A DNA stretch of 48,804 nucleotides from a virus, in the IMG/VR virus record IMGVR_UViG_3300032093_000211, positions 1 through 48,804 of that record. The stretch is one strand, 5' to 3'. The position numbers were made by a program, and so were the translations under genes. Under the pieces are notes generated by a model. The model was not told the DNA's origin, searched no databases, and saw only the letters and a list, made by a program, of their open reading frames with translations. Position 1 is the first letter of the stretch. Every line of letters starts with the position of its first letter. This document shows, piece by piece, positions 21,993 to 30,168 of this stretch.

Positions 21993-22844
21993 ATGCAATT
22001 CAAGACCCCTATCGAAGAGTTCTTGCCTGAGATTCAGGACTTCATCAAGCAGTTCATCCGCAAGGCCCGAGCACCAAACTTTGAGGTGATTGGTAATTTT
22101 GCAGTGCAGTATTCCCATGATGTTGCTAGGTACAAGCAGGTCGCATTCAAAGATCCCCGGTTTCCGCAGGTAGATGAGTTCGTGGGTTCGGTGACTTGGA
22201 ACAGCAGTGAGCAGGAATGGACTGTGCAGTCTCGGACTGTTGAGAATCAGAAGTTCAGAAGTGGTAATGCTGATCGTAAGCGCAAGAAGACCAAGGACTT
22301 AGCCAAGGTTTTGAAGTTAGCAACCGACCACATTACGCCGTTTGAATACCGAGAAGTTATGGCGCGAAGCGACAAAGCAGCCATCCACGCAATCAGGACA
22401 TGGCGTGCGGAGGGTAATAGATATGGAGGGATTTTTAGCGACGCCACAGGTTTTAAAACTTTGTACGAAGAAGTTAAGAGACTGCGTGACATGGGGATTA
22501 CGTTCATCACACCAGCCTTCCAAAAGATTGCTGATGAGGGACTTGATTTGTATGAGTTAAACCAAGCCCGTAGAAAAACGTATGTTCGTAAGCATCACGT
22601 GCTGTTCATAGATCATGGTCGGGTGGTGGTGTCTGTGCAGGATGTGGACGGAAACGACTTCAATGATGCCTTTCACGGCTCAAAGGTTTATGAATCGTTT
22701 GAACAATTACCCGAGGAAATCGCTATGAACGTTGGCATGCTAAAGATGTTAAGCGATGGTGAAAGACTGCCGGACGTTGGTGTTCGGGTTTCCACTAGCG
22801 AGTATTTCGTTCTCATACCACTTGATCCTAGTCCCAAAGCGTAG
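21993..22844 (+). CDS. Unrecognised early protein (283 aa)
   Basis: The 283-residue product starts MQFKTPIEEFLPEIQDFIKQ. It has a basic region (RSGNADRKRKKTKDLAKVLK, about 90-109), a central helical part and a beta-rich C-terminus (HHVLFIDHGRVVVSVQDVDG). No known motif is visible. The start uses the shared AAGGAGAGTGAAATG leader also present before the AAA+, DUF3150-like and helicase genes, pointing to co-regulation at translation. Function unknown. Confidence 0.65.
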   Translation: MQFKTPIEEFLPEIQDFIKQFIRKARAPNFEVIGNFAVQYSHDVARYKQVAFKDPRFPQVDEFVGSVTWNSSEQEWTVQSRTVENQKFRSGNADRKRKKTKDLAKVLKLATDHITPFEYREVMARSDKAAIHAIRTWRAEGNRYGGIFSDATGFKTLYEEVKRLRDMGITFITPAFQKIADEGLDLYELNQARRKTYVRKHHVLFIDHGRVVVSVQDVDGNDFNDAFHGSKVYESFEQLPEEIAMNVGMLKMLSDGERLPDVGVRVSTSEYFVLIPLDPSPKA

Positions 22845-22855
22845 TTATAATCGGC

Positions 22856-23140
22856 ATGATGAAATCGACAACAAGAGTAACAGTGCGTGCAGAAATCAAT
22901 GCTGATGGCACGGGGCGCATCGGGAGTATCTTTGGAGAGTTGGATGCCGAGATACCGCCCACGCCCGAGTTGATTGCTGAACGTATCGCGTTATTAAAAA
23001 TTTGTGATGTTGGTGCAAAGTTAAATGGGATCGGTAGGCGTATGTTTAATTCGATCTATTACATTTACTTAACCGATGTCGAAGCCAAACAAGTTAGTGA
23101 GGAGATCAAGCGTGACCGATGTAACGCAGTGGATGGTTGA
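22856..23140 (+). CDS. Small unrecognised early protein (94 aa)
   Basis: The 94-residue product has a beta-rich N-terminus (RVTVRAEINADGTGRIGSIF) and helical C-terminus ending KQVSEEIKRDRCNAVDG. No good ribosome site precedes ATG 22856; TATAAT-like sequence (22845-22850) overlaps the intergenic gap. The end overlaps the next gene by 29 bases. Not recognised. Confidence 0.5.
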   Translation: MMKSTTRVTVRAEINADGTGRIGSIFGELDAEIPPTPELIAERIALLKICDVGAKLNGIGRRMFNSIYYIYLTDVEAKQVSEEIKRDRCNAVDG

Positions 23141-23330
23141 CCAGTTGGTCGGTAAAGATGTGCAGAAACAAGTTGAGGAAACGTGCGAGGGCATTGACAT
23201 GGATAAGATCCGACTCGCATGGCCTTTTAAAACTGAGGAGGAACGGGAGGCAATTGCAAAGTTCCTACGCAAGAAAAGCCGATCAGTAAAAATAAAACTA
23301 TTGAGTGAAATAGGAGAAGCCAAACTATGA
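23112..23330 (+). CDS. Small helical protein (72 aa), GTG start
   Basis: GTG at 23112 follows GGAG by nine bases, which decides this start over an upstream ATG inside the neighbouring gene. The 72-residue product (MTDVTQWMVDQLVGKDVQKQ onward) is helical, with a Lys-rich C-terminus (KFLRKKSRSVKIKLLSEIGE). It overlaps the next gene by 4 bases. Not recognised. Confidence 0.55.
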   Translation: MTDVTQWMVDQLVGKDVQKQVEETCEGIDMDKIRLAWPFKTEEEREAIAKFLRKKSRSVKIKLLSEIGEAKL

Positions 23331-23800
23331 GAACACTAGCCGAAGCCCGGAAAGATTACAGGCAAACAATCAAAGGTAAGGGTGGTCGATGCCCATGCTG
23401 TCGTCGGTGGGGGAAAATCAACGGTTATCAGATAACAAGTACGCAGGTGCGGGGGATGATTTGGATGCTCAAGCGATTCCGCAGAAACGAATGGGTTGAG
23501 TTGGCAAGAGCCCCGAAGTGGGTGCTTAGATCCAAGTCGATGGCTACCCTGCATCACTGGGAGTTGCTTGAAAACAAACCCAAGAAAGATGACGAAGACA
23601 AGCGCAGTTCAGGGTTTTGGCGGCTGACGCAGAAGGGCCGTGACTTTCTACGTCATAAGATAACTGTACCCAAGCATGCGTTTGTGTTCGATACCAAACT
23701 AATTAAATTCTCAAGGGAACATACAAGTGTTGTAACCGCACTAGGTAAGAAGTTTTCCTATGAGGAGTTAATGAATACAACCTACCGGGGGACAAAGTGA
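23327..23800 (+). CDS. Small zinc-motif protein with winged-helix-like region (157 aa)
   Basis: A CPCC motif (residues 22-25) in a basic N-terminus may bind zinc. The central region (RGMIWMLKRFRRNEWVELAR, then HHWELLENKPK and SGFWRLTQKGRDFLRHKIT) has the layout of a winged helix, with the LTxKGxxFL string common in such folds. It may be a DNA-binding regulator. Function not assigned. It is linked by 4-base overlaps at both ends. Confidence 0.55.
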   Translation: MRTLAEARKDYRQTIKGKGGRCPCCRRWGKINGYQITSTQVRGMIWMLKRFRRNEWVELARAPKWVLRSKSMATLHHWELLENKPKKDDEDKRSSGFWRLTQKGRDFLRHKITVPKHAFVFDTKLIKFSREHTSVVTALGKKFSYEELMNTTYRGTK

Positions 23801-24282
23801 ATTTGTTGGACGAGATACAGGAGGCCCGACAAGAGTTTCTGCAGGAGGCTTGGGATAGATGTCTTGTTGAGACTTGGAAAGAAAAGCCAAGCATAAAAAT
23901 GGGTGTGCTTTGTTATCAGTTTGGGTTGAAATACAAACTTAAAGACGGAGAGATATTTTCTTTAAAACGTGTGCCTAAATACAAACATCAAATAAATAAT
24001 GCCATAACACGTTTTATAGCGGCATACCTACCTACATTGAGCACCTGCTTATGGAACGGCAACAAAACTTTTGATGAGTTGGTTCTCCTTTGTTCTAAGT
24101 CCACTATGTTATTGCGCCCCGCAGATGCAAATAAAGTGGCAAAAGAGAGTAACGAGCGTTTCGTAACAAGAAGAAAATATAACAAGCACGAGACCGAAAA
24201 CATGCTAAGTGACCTGTTGTTTGATTCACAAAAGAGAAGTAATTGGGGTGTGGCTAAAGGAAGATCGAGGGTAAAAAGATGA
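23797..24282 (+). CDS. Unrecognised protein, GTG start (161 aa)
   Basis: GTG at 23797 overlaps the upstream TGA by 4 bases, the usual coupling in this operon. The 161-residue basic product begins MNLLDEIQEARQEFLQEAWD and ends GVAKGRSRVKR. It contains no motif I recognise. Its DNA is more AT-rich than neighbouring genes, so it may be a later addition. Confidence 0.5.
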   Translation: MNLLDEIQEARQEFLQEAWDRCLVETWKEKPSIKMGVLCYQFGLKYKLKDGEIFSLKRVPKYKHQINNAITRFIAAYLPTLSTCLWNGNKTFDELVLLCSKSTMLLRPADANKVAKESNERFVTRRKYNKHETENMLSDLLFDSQKRSNWGVAKGRSRVKR

Positions 24283-24872
24283 GCGAGTATCAGTTTACAA
24301 AAGATTGGTTTCAATGGGCCCCGGGCGTATGGAAGCAGTTGATTCCGCATCTGCCTGATCGTAAAAGTTTTTTAGAGATCGGGTCGTTTGAGGGGATGTC
24401 AGCCGTATGGACCGTTGAAAACATGATGGAAGACGGTGGTGAGATTTTCTGTGTCGATACATGGGAGGGCGGGGCCGAGCACGTAAACGGTGAGATGGAC
24501 GGGGCAGAGCGCAGGTATGCAGAAAATATGAGGGTCGTGACGGAAAAATATAACAACAAAAGAAAAGTAACCTCGATGAAGTACCCGTCAACAATAGCCC
24601 TGCCGTTACTTACGATTGACAAATACAAGTTTGACTTCATCTACATTGATGGATCGCACTTGGCTAAAGATGTTTTGACAGATGCTTGCATGGCCTGGCC
24701 GCTGCTAAAACGTAACGGGTTCATGGTATTCGATGACTACGCATGGAAACCGTCGGGGTTCACTACAATGCAGCGGCCGAAGATTGCGATAGATGCGTTC
24801 GTTAATATGTTTGAAGATGAATTAGTAGTTTCGTTTACTGGGTATCAACTTATCGTAAGGAAAATAAAATGA
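24279..24872 (+). CDS. Class I SAM-dependent methyltransferase (Methyltransf_24-like)
   Basis: Motif I is FLEIGSFEGM (31-40), the acidic ribose-binding residue lies in CVDTWEGG (58-65), and motif IV is FIYIDGSH (120-127) followed by the GFMVFDDYAW strand. This is the layout of small O-methyltransferase-like enzymes that often act on sugars or small molecules. The next gene is a glycosyltransferase, overlapping by 4 bases, so the pair may build or modify a glycan. The substrate is inferred. Confidence 0.75.
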   Translation: MSEYQFTKDWFQWAPGVWKQLIPHLPDRKSFLEIGSFEGMSAVWTVENMMEDGGEIFCVDTWEGGAEHVNGEMDGAERRYAENMRVVTEKYNNKRKVTSMKYPSTIALPLLTIDKYKFDFIYIDGSHLAKDVLTDACMAWPLLKRNGFMVFDDYAWKPSGFTTMQRPKIAIDAFVNMFEDELVVSFTGYQLIVRKIK

Positions 24873-25660
24873 CTGATTGGGAAGAAAAAGAAATGCCAGC
24901 ACAACAACAGGCCCCGGGCAAACCTACACTAATGATCGCTACGCCGATGTACGGCGGGATGTGCACGGGCCACTATGTATCGGGCTTACTCGGGACAATC
25001 AATAAGATGAAGTCTGTGGGTGTGCCTGTCTACTGGGCGCAGATTATGAACGAGAGCCTGATTACCCGTGCCCGTAACGAACTGGCCCGACTATTCCTTG
25101 AGAAGGGCTTTGACTACTTGATGTTCATTGATGCCGACATATCTTTTGATGGACACGCCGTAGCACAATTGATGGCGGCTGACCGTGACATCGTGTGCGG
25201 GATGTACCCAAAGAAAGAGATTGACTGGGCCAAGGTTGATCAGGCCGCTAAGGCTGGCAAGAAAGACCTAGCCGAATACGGTGGAGCGTTTGTGTTTAAC
25301 ATGGTCGGCGAGAAACAGGAGACTGATGACGAGGGTTGTATCGAAGTCCGGCACTCAGGGACAGGGTTCATGCTGATTAAACGGCGTGTGTTTGAAATCC
25401 TGAAAGATCATGTGCCTACTTATCGCACTTCATCGTTCAAAGACCCCGAGACTGGGGAGTATGCCAAACCCCTGACCCATGAATACTTTGCTACAAGCAT
25501 TGATGCTACTGGGGCCTTACTGTCTGAGGACTACCACTTCTGTGACCTATGGCGTAAGCACGGCGGCAAAGTCTACGCTAATCCGTTCATCAAACTAGAG
25601 CATGTGGGCACCTATGTCTTTGGCGGTAACGTGGTCCGTGGCGGGGGTAACCTGAAATGA
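24869..25660 (+). CDS. GT-A fold glycosyltransferase-like protein, second copy (263 aa)
   Basis: The nucleotide-binding strand is LMIATPMYGG (21-30), then SLITRARNELARLFLEKG, and the metal site is LMFIDADISF (DxD at 88-90). SEDYHFCDLWRKHGGKVYAN and FIKLEHVGTY mark the end of the domain. It shares these blocks with the late copy at 4353-5087 but is clearly divergent. It follows a methyltransferase gene. The acceptor could be phage DNA, a virion protein or a host glycan; the sequence does not tell. Confidence 0.75.
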   Translation: MTDWEEKEMPAQQQAPGKPTLMIATPMYGGMCTGHYVSGLLGTINKMKSVGVPVYWAQIMNESLITRARNELARLFLEKGFDYLMFIDADISFDGHAVAQLMAADRDIVCGMYPKKEIDWAKVDQAAKAGKKDLAEYGGAFVFNMVGEKQETDDEGCIEVRHSGTGFMLIKRRVFEILKDHVPTYRTSSFKDPETGEYAKPLTHEYFATSIDATGALLSEDYHFCDLWRKHGGKVYANPFIKLEHVGTYVFGGNVVRGGGNLK

Positions 25661-25866
25661 AAGAACTAAAAGAGCACTGGGATAAGTTTTGGCGTGGGGG
25701 CCGTGAGTGGTGGGCACGGTCTCTTGGTGTAGTCGTCGTAGCAGTAGGTGCTTTTTGGGCAGGTGCAGAGGTTCAGGAAAAGATGATTACAGATGATTGC
25801 CGCTTCATGGGTTCATTCCGCGATGGCACGCAGGCTTATAACTGTTCGCAGAGGGTGGGGCGATGA
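25657..25866 (+). CDS. Small membrane protein (69 aa)
   Basis: A charged N-terminus (MKELKEHWDKFWRGGREWWAR) is followed by one span (SLGVVVVAVGAFWAGAEV, about 22-39) and a short exposed tail with two Cys (DDCRFMGS and YNCSQRVGR) that could form a disulphide outside the cell. The start overlaps the glycosyltransferase stop by 4 bases. Not recognised; envelope location is inferred. Confidence 0.6.
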   Translation: MKELKEHWDKFWRGGREWWARSLGVVVVAVGAFWAGAEVQEKMITDDCRFMGSFRDGTQAYNCSQRVGR

Positions 25867-26183
25867 GCGACTTGAGAAAAGCAGCAGAGAGGGCATTGAA
25901 GGGTTTTGAAAAAATCTACGAAGGGTGTGGGTTTGTAAAAGAAGAAGCAAAATTTAAGGATGAGAAAAATGTTAGAGACTTGGCAACAGAAGTAAGAAAA
26001 GACTGTAACAAATATATGGAAGCACTACGCCAAGCACTAGCGCAACCGGAACAAGAACCTGAATGGATTGAAGATGGCTTTGGAACAATGTGGCAGAAAT
26101 GCGGAAAGAAAGACTGCGGCAAGTTTGTTGTAAAGATTGCCTACAAGATGGGCTTTGATGCCGGAAAGGAAGTGAGCAAATGA
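25863..26183 (+). CDS. Small charged protein with Cys motifs (106 aa)
   Basis: The 106-residue product has a helical N-terminus (LRKAAERALKGFEKIYEGCG) and a LRQALAQPEQEPEW segment that I recall as a common string in small phage proteins. The C-terminal part contains CGKKDCGKFV, a possible metal or redox pair. Function unknown. It overlaps both neighbours by 4 bases. Confidence 0.5.
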   Translation: MSDLRKAAERALKGFEKIYEGCGFVKEEAKFKDEKNVRDLATEVRKDCNKYMEALRQALAQPEQEPEWIEDGFGTMWQKCGKKDCGKFVVKIAYKMGFDAGKEVSK

Positions 26184-26515
26184 AAAAACTACTGGTCGCC
26201 CTGCTGATGGTCCCGGCGTTGGCCCGGGCCGAGTTTGAGACAGGTAATCAGTTGTACCAAAAGATGACGGGTACAAACATAATGGACAAGATGTATGCGC
26301 TTGGTTACATAGCGGGAGTGTTTGACGCATACCAGCACATAGTCCACTGCCCCCCTGCTAACTCACTAACGCTTGGTCAGGTCAATGATGTAGTTAAGAT
26401 GTATCTTGAGATAAACCCTGCCACCCGACACAAGACTGCCGATGTGCTTATCAAAGAAGCCCTGCAAAGAACTTGGCCGTGTCAGAACCGTGGCGGCGGG
26501 GGTACGAGACTATGA
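26180..26515 (+). CDS. Secreted Rap1a/Tai-family-like protein
   Basis: Residues 1-17 form a signal peptide (MKKLLVALLMVPALARA, cleavage before EF). The mature part follows the Rap1a/Tai pattern: a first helix, MYALGYIAGVFDAY, HCPPANSLTLGQVNDVVKMY, INPATRHKTADVLIKEAL and a final WPC. The two Cys (HCPP, WPCQ) fit the family disulphide. Rap1a proteins are periplasmic immunity proteins against amidase effectors of type VI secretion. Here a periplasmic role, such as regulating a wall amidase or excluding other phages, is inference. Confidence 0.65.
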   Translation: MKKLLVALLMVPALARAEFETGNQLYQKMTGTNIMDKMYALGYIAGVFDAYQHIVHCPPANSLTLGQVNDVVKMYLEINPATRHKTADVLIKEALQRTWPCQNRGGGGTRL

Positions 26516-26718
26516 AACTGATTCTTCTAGGCGCACTTATCGGCTTGGCTTATTTTCTTTTTGATAACGCCCTTGACCGCCAATACAACCGAGGCTTTGC
26601 AGAGGGGCGTGGCATGGCACTAAAGACTAACCCGCCGAGCGAGGAACTTGAGTTGATATGTGCCGGACTGTGGGTGGGTGAACAAAACAAAAAGGCTGAT
26701 AAGAAAAATGCCCGTTAG
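26512..26718 (+). CDS. Small N-terminally anchored protein (68 aa)
   Basis: ATG 26512 overlaps the Rap1a-like stop (ATGA). The upstream in-frame ATG would lie deep in the neighbour. One N-terminal span (LILLGALIGLAYFLF, about 3-17) is followed by a soluble charged region and a Lys-rich end. Pairing with the periplasmic Rap1a-like gene suggests both act at the envelope. Not recognised. Confidence 0.55.
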   Translation: MKLILLGALIGLAYFLFDNALDRQYNRGFAEGRGMALKTNPPSEELELICAGLWVGEQNKKADKKNAR

Positions 26719-26911
26719 CATAGACCCAAAAGATCAGGCGGTGTGGGATTACGTTGTAGGCCGTAAAAGACCTGTGACTATAAGGCAAGCAATGAAAGTG
26801 CTATTGATTAGTGAAACGCACGCAAGACGTGCACTGGATTATTTTGTTTTGAAGGGGCTTGCTGAGATGAGCAAGCAAGGCGGTGTGAGATTTTATAGGG
26901 TGAAAGAATGA
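26708..26911 (+). CDS. Small winged-helix-like protein (67 aa)
   Basis: ATG 26708 overlaps the upstream gene by 11 bases. RPVTIRQAMKVLLISETHAR is a helix-turn-helix pattern, and RALDYFVLKGLAEMSKQGGV followed by RFYRV completes a small winged helix. Likely a DNA-binding regulator or adaptor. A binding site cannot be read from the sequence. Confidence 0.6.
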   Translation: MPVSIDPKDQAVWDYVVGRKRPVTIRQAMKVLLISETHARRALDYFVLKGLAEMSKQGGVRFYRVKE

Positions 26912-27111
26912 ACACAGATCTTTTACAGAAACTTGCTAACCCAGTCTACGACACGGACGAAGCCGAACAACTGATGAAGCAGGCGGGGATTGAGATCGTG
27001 CGGCTGGAAGAGAAGATAGCCGGGCTGAACGACTACATCCACAAACTCAAGGATCAGAACGAGCGGCTGGCTTTGGACTTGGGGCTCAAGGATCAGGGGT
27101 ACATCCAATGA
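26908..27111 (+). CDS. Small coiled-coil protein (67 aa)
   Basis: The 67-residue product is an acidic helix, with heptads over about 22-57 (IEIVRLEEKIAGLNDYIHKL, KDQNERLALDLGL). Similar short coiled coils occur in many phage early regions. No function is known. It is linked by 4-base overlaps to both neighbours. Confidence 0.55.
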   Translation: MNTDLLQKLANPVYDTDEAEQLMKQAGIEIVRLEEKIAGLNDYIHKLKDQNERLALDLGLKDQGYIQ

Positions 27112-27419
27112 CGCCGGAAGCCAAGGTAAAGAAGGCTGTTAAGAAGATACTGGATGAGCGTGGGGCGTACTACTTCATGCCTGCCACTGGGGGCTATGGT
27201 CGAAGCGGTGTACCGGATATTGTCGGATGCTACAAAGGAATCTTTTTTGGCATCGAATGTAAAGCCGGGGACAACCAGCCAACTAATTTGCAACTGCGAG
27301 AACTGGACAAGATTCAAATGCACGATGGGTACATCGCTATCGTAAACGAAAAGAACTTACTACAAGTGGAGGTGGTGCTTGACTGTATCGAAGCCGAGCG
27401 GAACCCGCCGCAGGATTAG
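27108..27419 (+). CDS. VRR-NUC domain nuclease
   Basis: The 103-residue protein shows the VRR-NUC core: an initial helix with E4, GRSGVPDIVGCYKGIFFGIE (D37) and IECKAG (E50, K52), then a helix with Gln (Q62, Q70). It belongs to the PD-(D/E)XK fold, and stand-alone phage forms can act on Holliday junctions or branched DNA. It lies upstream of the polymerase, so processing replication intermediates is likely. The activity is inferred from the motif. Confidence 0.8.
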   Translation: MTPEAKVKKAVKKILDERGAYYFMPATGGYGRSGVPDIVGCYKGIFFGIECKAGDNQPTNLQLRELDKIQMHDGYIAIVNEKNLLQVEVVLDCIEAERNPPQD

Positions 27420-27645
27420 AAAGTGCCCCCGGCATGCACGCATGGTGCAACTCAAACGGCTGCTGCAGGGACAGTGGGGGCTCTCCGTAAAACAAATTGC
27501 TAGGCGTATGAAGGTAAGTACGTGCAGTGTGAGAATCTACTTGAAGGAGTTAGTCTTAAACAAAACAGTGATAATCAACTTTAAACAAAACGAACTGTAT
27601 TCCAAACGACCAACTTACTATTACGCATTGAAGAGGACAAAATGA
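27379..27645 (+). CDS. Small helix-turn-helix protein (88 aa), TTG start
   Basis: TTG at 27379 has GGAGG six bases upstream, inside the VRR-NUC gene; ATG 27442 is an alternative without a ribosome site. The HTH is GLSVKQIARRMKVSTCSVRI (about 34-53), followed by YLKELVLNKTVIINF as a possible wing. The N-terminus is very basic. Probably a DNA-binding regulator. The frame overlaps the upstream gene by 41 bases, unusual for this operon, so the start is uncertain. Confidence 0.55.
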   Translation: MTVSKPSGTRRRIRKCPRHARMVQLKRLLQGQWGLSVKQIARRMKVSTCSVRIYLKELVLNKTVIINFKQNELYSKRPTYYYALKRTK

Positions 27646-27944
27646 AACTACAACATCTGACCGCAGTCTTAGACTTTTTAGAATCTGAATATGAACTGGA
27701 CTTAATTGATCTGCGCCTGCTTGCCGTGATGCAGATGCACTGGGATAAAGACAAAGATATACGCATCACCGACTTGGTACGTGATTACAAGATCGCTTCA
27801 CCGGCCACCATTCACAAACGGGTGTCTGAAGAACTTACCAAGAAAAAGATGATTAAGTTAAGAGAAAACCCCGATGACAAACGCGAACGGCTTATCATTG
27901 AGGGCCCGGACTTTAAAGAGATTACTAAATTTCTAGGTAAATGA
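27642..27944 (+). CDS. MarR-like winged-helix protein (100 aa)
   Basis: The layout is a leading helix (LIDLRLLAVMQMHWDKDKDI), the HTH IRITDLVRDYKIASPATIHK, then VSEELTKKKMIKLRENPDDK and RERLIIEG as the wing. This matches small MarR-type regulators, including the PxDKRxRL wing pattern. One of three adjacent small HTH proteins before the polymerase gene, it may control the middle genes. The operator is unknown. Confidence 0.65.
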   Translation: MKLQHLTAVLDFLESEYELDLIDLRLLAVMQMHWDKDKDIRITDLVRDYKIASPATIHKRVSEELTKKKMIKLRENPDDKRERLIIEGPDFKEITKFLGK

Positions 27945-28324
27945 TGGAAGATAAAAAACTACCCGACATGTTGCGCATGCTTGTTGACCGCATGTGGGAG
28001 CATCCTCAAGAGTTTATAAATCCTGATTGGGATCCGATACGGTTTAACGCTTGGGAAAAAGAACCTTTTGAGGATGTTCGATGGGGCAACTTGATCCGTG
28101 CTGTTATGACTACGGGCAAAGAGATTATATTCGACGAGGAAGAAATTGAGTTTATTAAACTTAATTACAAAGAACTACTGCGCAAGCAAATGGAAGAGTG
28201 CATTGTAAAAGAACTTGTGGGTGGTACACGCGAGAAAGAACTTGATTTTAAAAACAAGCAGATGAATTTGCCTTACGCTACATTTACCACATCATTAGGA
28301 AAATTAAAAGGAAAGCAAGAGTGA
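27941..28324 (+). CDS. Unrecognised acidic protein (127 aa)
   Basis: The 127-residue product begins MMEDKKLPDMLRMLVDRMWE and is rich in Glu, Lys and Trp. KELDFKNKQMNLPYATFTTS near the end is its least charged part. No motif is recognised. Overlap of 4 bases with both the MarR-like gene and the polymerase gene suggests it works with replication. Confidence 0.5.
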   Translation: MMEDKKLPDMLRMLVDRMWEHPQEFINPDWDPIRFNAWEKEPFEDVRWGNLIRAVMTTGKEIIFDEEEIEFIKLNYKELLRKQMEECIVKELVGGTREKELDFKNKQMNLPYATFTTSLGKLKGKQE

Positions 28325-30168
28325 TAATAACGGTAGACTTTGAGACCTACTATGACAAAGAATTTTCGCTATCTAAACTGACTACCGAAGAGTATGTGCG
28401 TGATGACAAGTTTGAGGTTATTGGCGTTGGGGTCAAGGTAGATGAAGCCGAAACGTCGTGGTTCTCCGGCTCCAAGGAGCAGACTCAGGAATTTCTTAAC
28501 CAGTACGACTGGGCAAATGCCTTTGTACTCGCGCACAACACCGCGTTTGATGGGGCAATACTCTCGTGGCATTTCGGGATTACTCCGAAAGTTTGGTTGG
28601 ATACTCTTTGTATGGCGAGAGCAGTTAATGGAGTGGACGTTAGCGCATCTCTTGCGAACTTGGCAAAGCGGTACGAACTTGGGGAGAAAGGTGATGAGGT
28701 CATTAATGCGCTTGGTAAACGCCGCGCCGATTTTAGTGAAGGGGATCTTGATCGTTATGGTGCTTACTGTTGCAACGATGTTGATCTGACCCACAGACTT
28801 TTCCACATACTAGCCGAAAACTTTCCGAAGTCTGAACTAAAAGTTATTGACATAACTCTGCGGATGTTTACGCACCCGCAACTGATGCTGGATCTGCCCC
28901 TGCTTGAGCAACACCTGCACGATGTCAAAACTAGGAAAGAGAAACTGCTTGAAGTGGCTGCCGCTGACCGCGATACGCTGATGTCTAATGACAAGTTTGC
29001 AGAACTGATACTGTCATTGAAAGATAAAGATAGCGGGGAGCCAGTATTTAAATCTGCCGATCTGTTGCCTCGTAAAGTTAGCGCACGCACAGGCAAAGAG
29101 GTTTGGGCTTTCGCCAAGACCGATGAAGGCTTCAAAGAACTGGCTTCTCATCCTGACCCGCGCGTTCAGGCTTTGGTTGCGGCCCGACTCGGGAACAAAA
29201 CTACGCTTGAGGAAACACGTACGCAGAGGTTTATAGACATAGCCAAACGTGGGCGGATGCCCGTCCCGCTTAAGTACTATGCCGCGCACACTGGTCGGTG
29301 GGGTGGCGATGACAAAATCAACTTGCAGAACTTGCCAAGCCGGGGGCAGAACGCAGGCAGGCTGAAGACAGCCATCCGGGCACCAAAGGGTTACGTGTTA
29401 ATAGATGCAGACTCCTCCCAGATCGAGGCTCGCACCGTGGCATGGTTGGCGGGGCAGACCGATTTAGTGGATGCGTTTGAGAAAGGCGAAGATGTATACA
29501 AGATTATGGCATCGGCTATCTATGCAAAGAACGCTGACGCAATTACAAAGGAAGAGCGGTTTGTCGGAAAGACAACAATCCTTGGTGCTGGATATGGCAT
29601 GGGGGCTATTAAATTCCGCGACCAACTTAAAGTATTCGGAGTCGAGATCGACGAAACGGAATCACAGCACATCATCAACATCTATCGACAAACTTATAAA
29701 AACATCCCCACGCTATGGAAGCAGGGGCAAAATGCGCTTGATGCGATTATGGCAAATCGGGATGTGGCGTTGGGCGAATACCCCGATGCTCTTAGTGTCC
29801 AAGGAGATAAAGGAATACGACTTCCTTCCGGGCTGTATATACGATATTCCGAACTCGCAAAAGATCCCGATGGCAATTACTCCTATAAAACCCGAATGGG
29901 GCGCACCAAAATCTATGGTGGGAAAGTTATCGAAAACGTATGCCAAGCCGTTGCGCGGTGCATCATAGCCGAGCAGATGACCCGTATTGCCAAGAGGTAC
30001 AAGGTTGTATTGACGGTACACGATGCGATAGCATGCCTGGCGCCCACGGGTGAACGTGACAACGCTGTAAAATATGTTGAGGAATGTATGCGGTGGCGTC
30101 CTGACTGGGCTAGGGATTTACCCTTAAATTGTGAAGTTGGAAGCGGAGAGAGTTATGGTGAGTGTTGA
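28321..30168 (+). CDS. Family A DNA polymerase with 3'-5' exonuclease domain
   Basis: Start is GTG, overlapping the upstream stop by 4 bases. The N-terminal exonuclease is marked by TVDFETYYD (4-12) and AHNTAFDGAIL. Polymerase motif A is DADSSQIEAR (about 362-371), the finger helix is RFVGKTTILGAGYGMG (about 412-427) and motif C is VHDAI (about 565-569), where family A usually has HDE. I recall HDA as usual for this phage subfamily. At 615 residues it is full length, close to T7 gene 5. It should replicate the phage genome. Confidence 0.95.
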   Translation: MIITVDFETYYDKEFSLSKLTTEEYVRDDKFEVIGVGVKVDEAETSWFSGSKEQTQEFLNQYDWANAFVLAHNTAFDGAILSWHFGITPKVWLDTLCMARAVNGVDVSASLANLAKRYELGEKGDEVINALGKRRADFSEGDLDRYGAYCCNDVDLTHRLFHILAENFPKSELKVIDITLRMFTHPQLMLDLPLLEQHLHDVKTRKEKLLEVAAADRDTLMSNDKFAELILSLKDKDSGEPVFKSADLLPRKVSARTGKEVWAFAKTDEGFKELASHPDPRVQALVAARLGNKTTLEETRTQRFIDIAKRGRMPVPLKYYAAHTGRWGGDDKINLQNLPSRGQNAGRLKTAIRAPKGYVLIDADSSQIEARTVAWLAGQTDLVDAFEKGEDVYKIMASAIYAKNADAITKEERFVGKTTILGAGYGMGAIKFRDQLKVFGVEIDETESQHIINIYRQTYKNIPTLWKQGQNALDAIMANRDVALGEYPDALSVQGDKGIRLPSGLYIRYSELAKDPDGNYSYKTRMGRTKIYGGKVIENVCQAVARCIIAEQMTRIAKRYKVVLTVHDAIACLAPTGERDNAVKYVEECMRWRPDWARDLPLNCEVGSGESYGEC

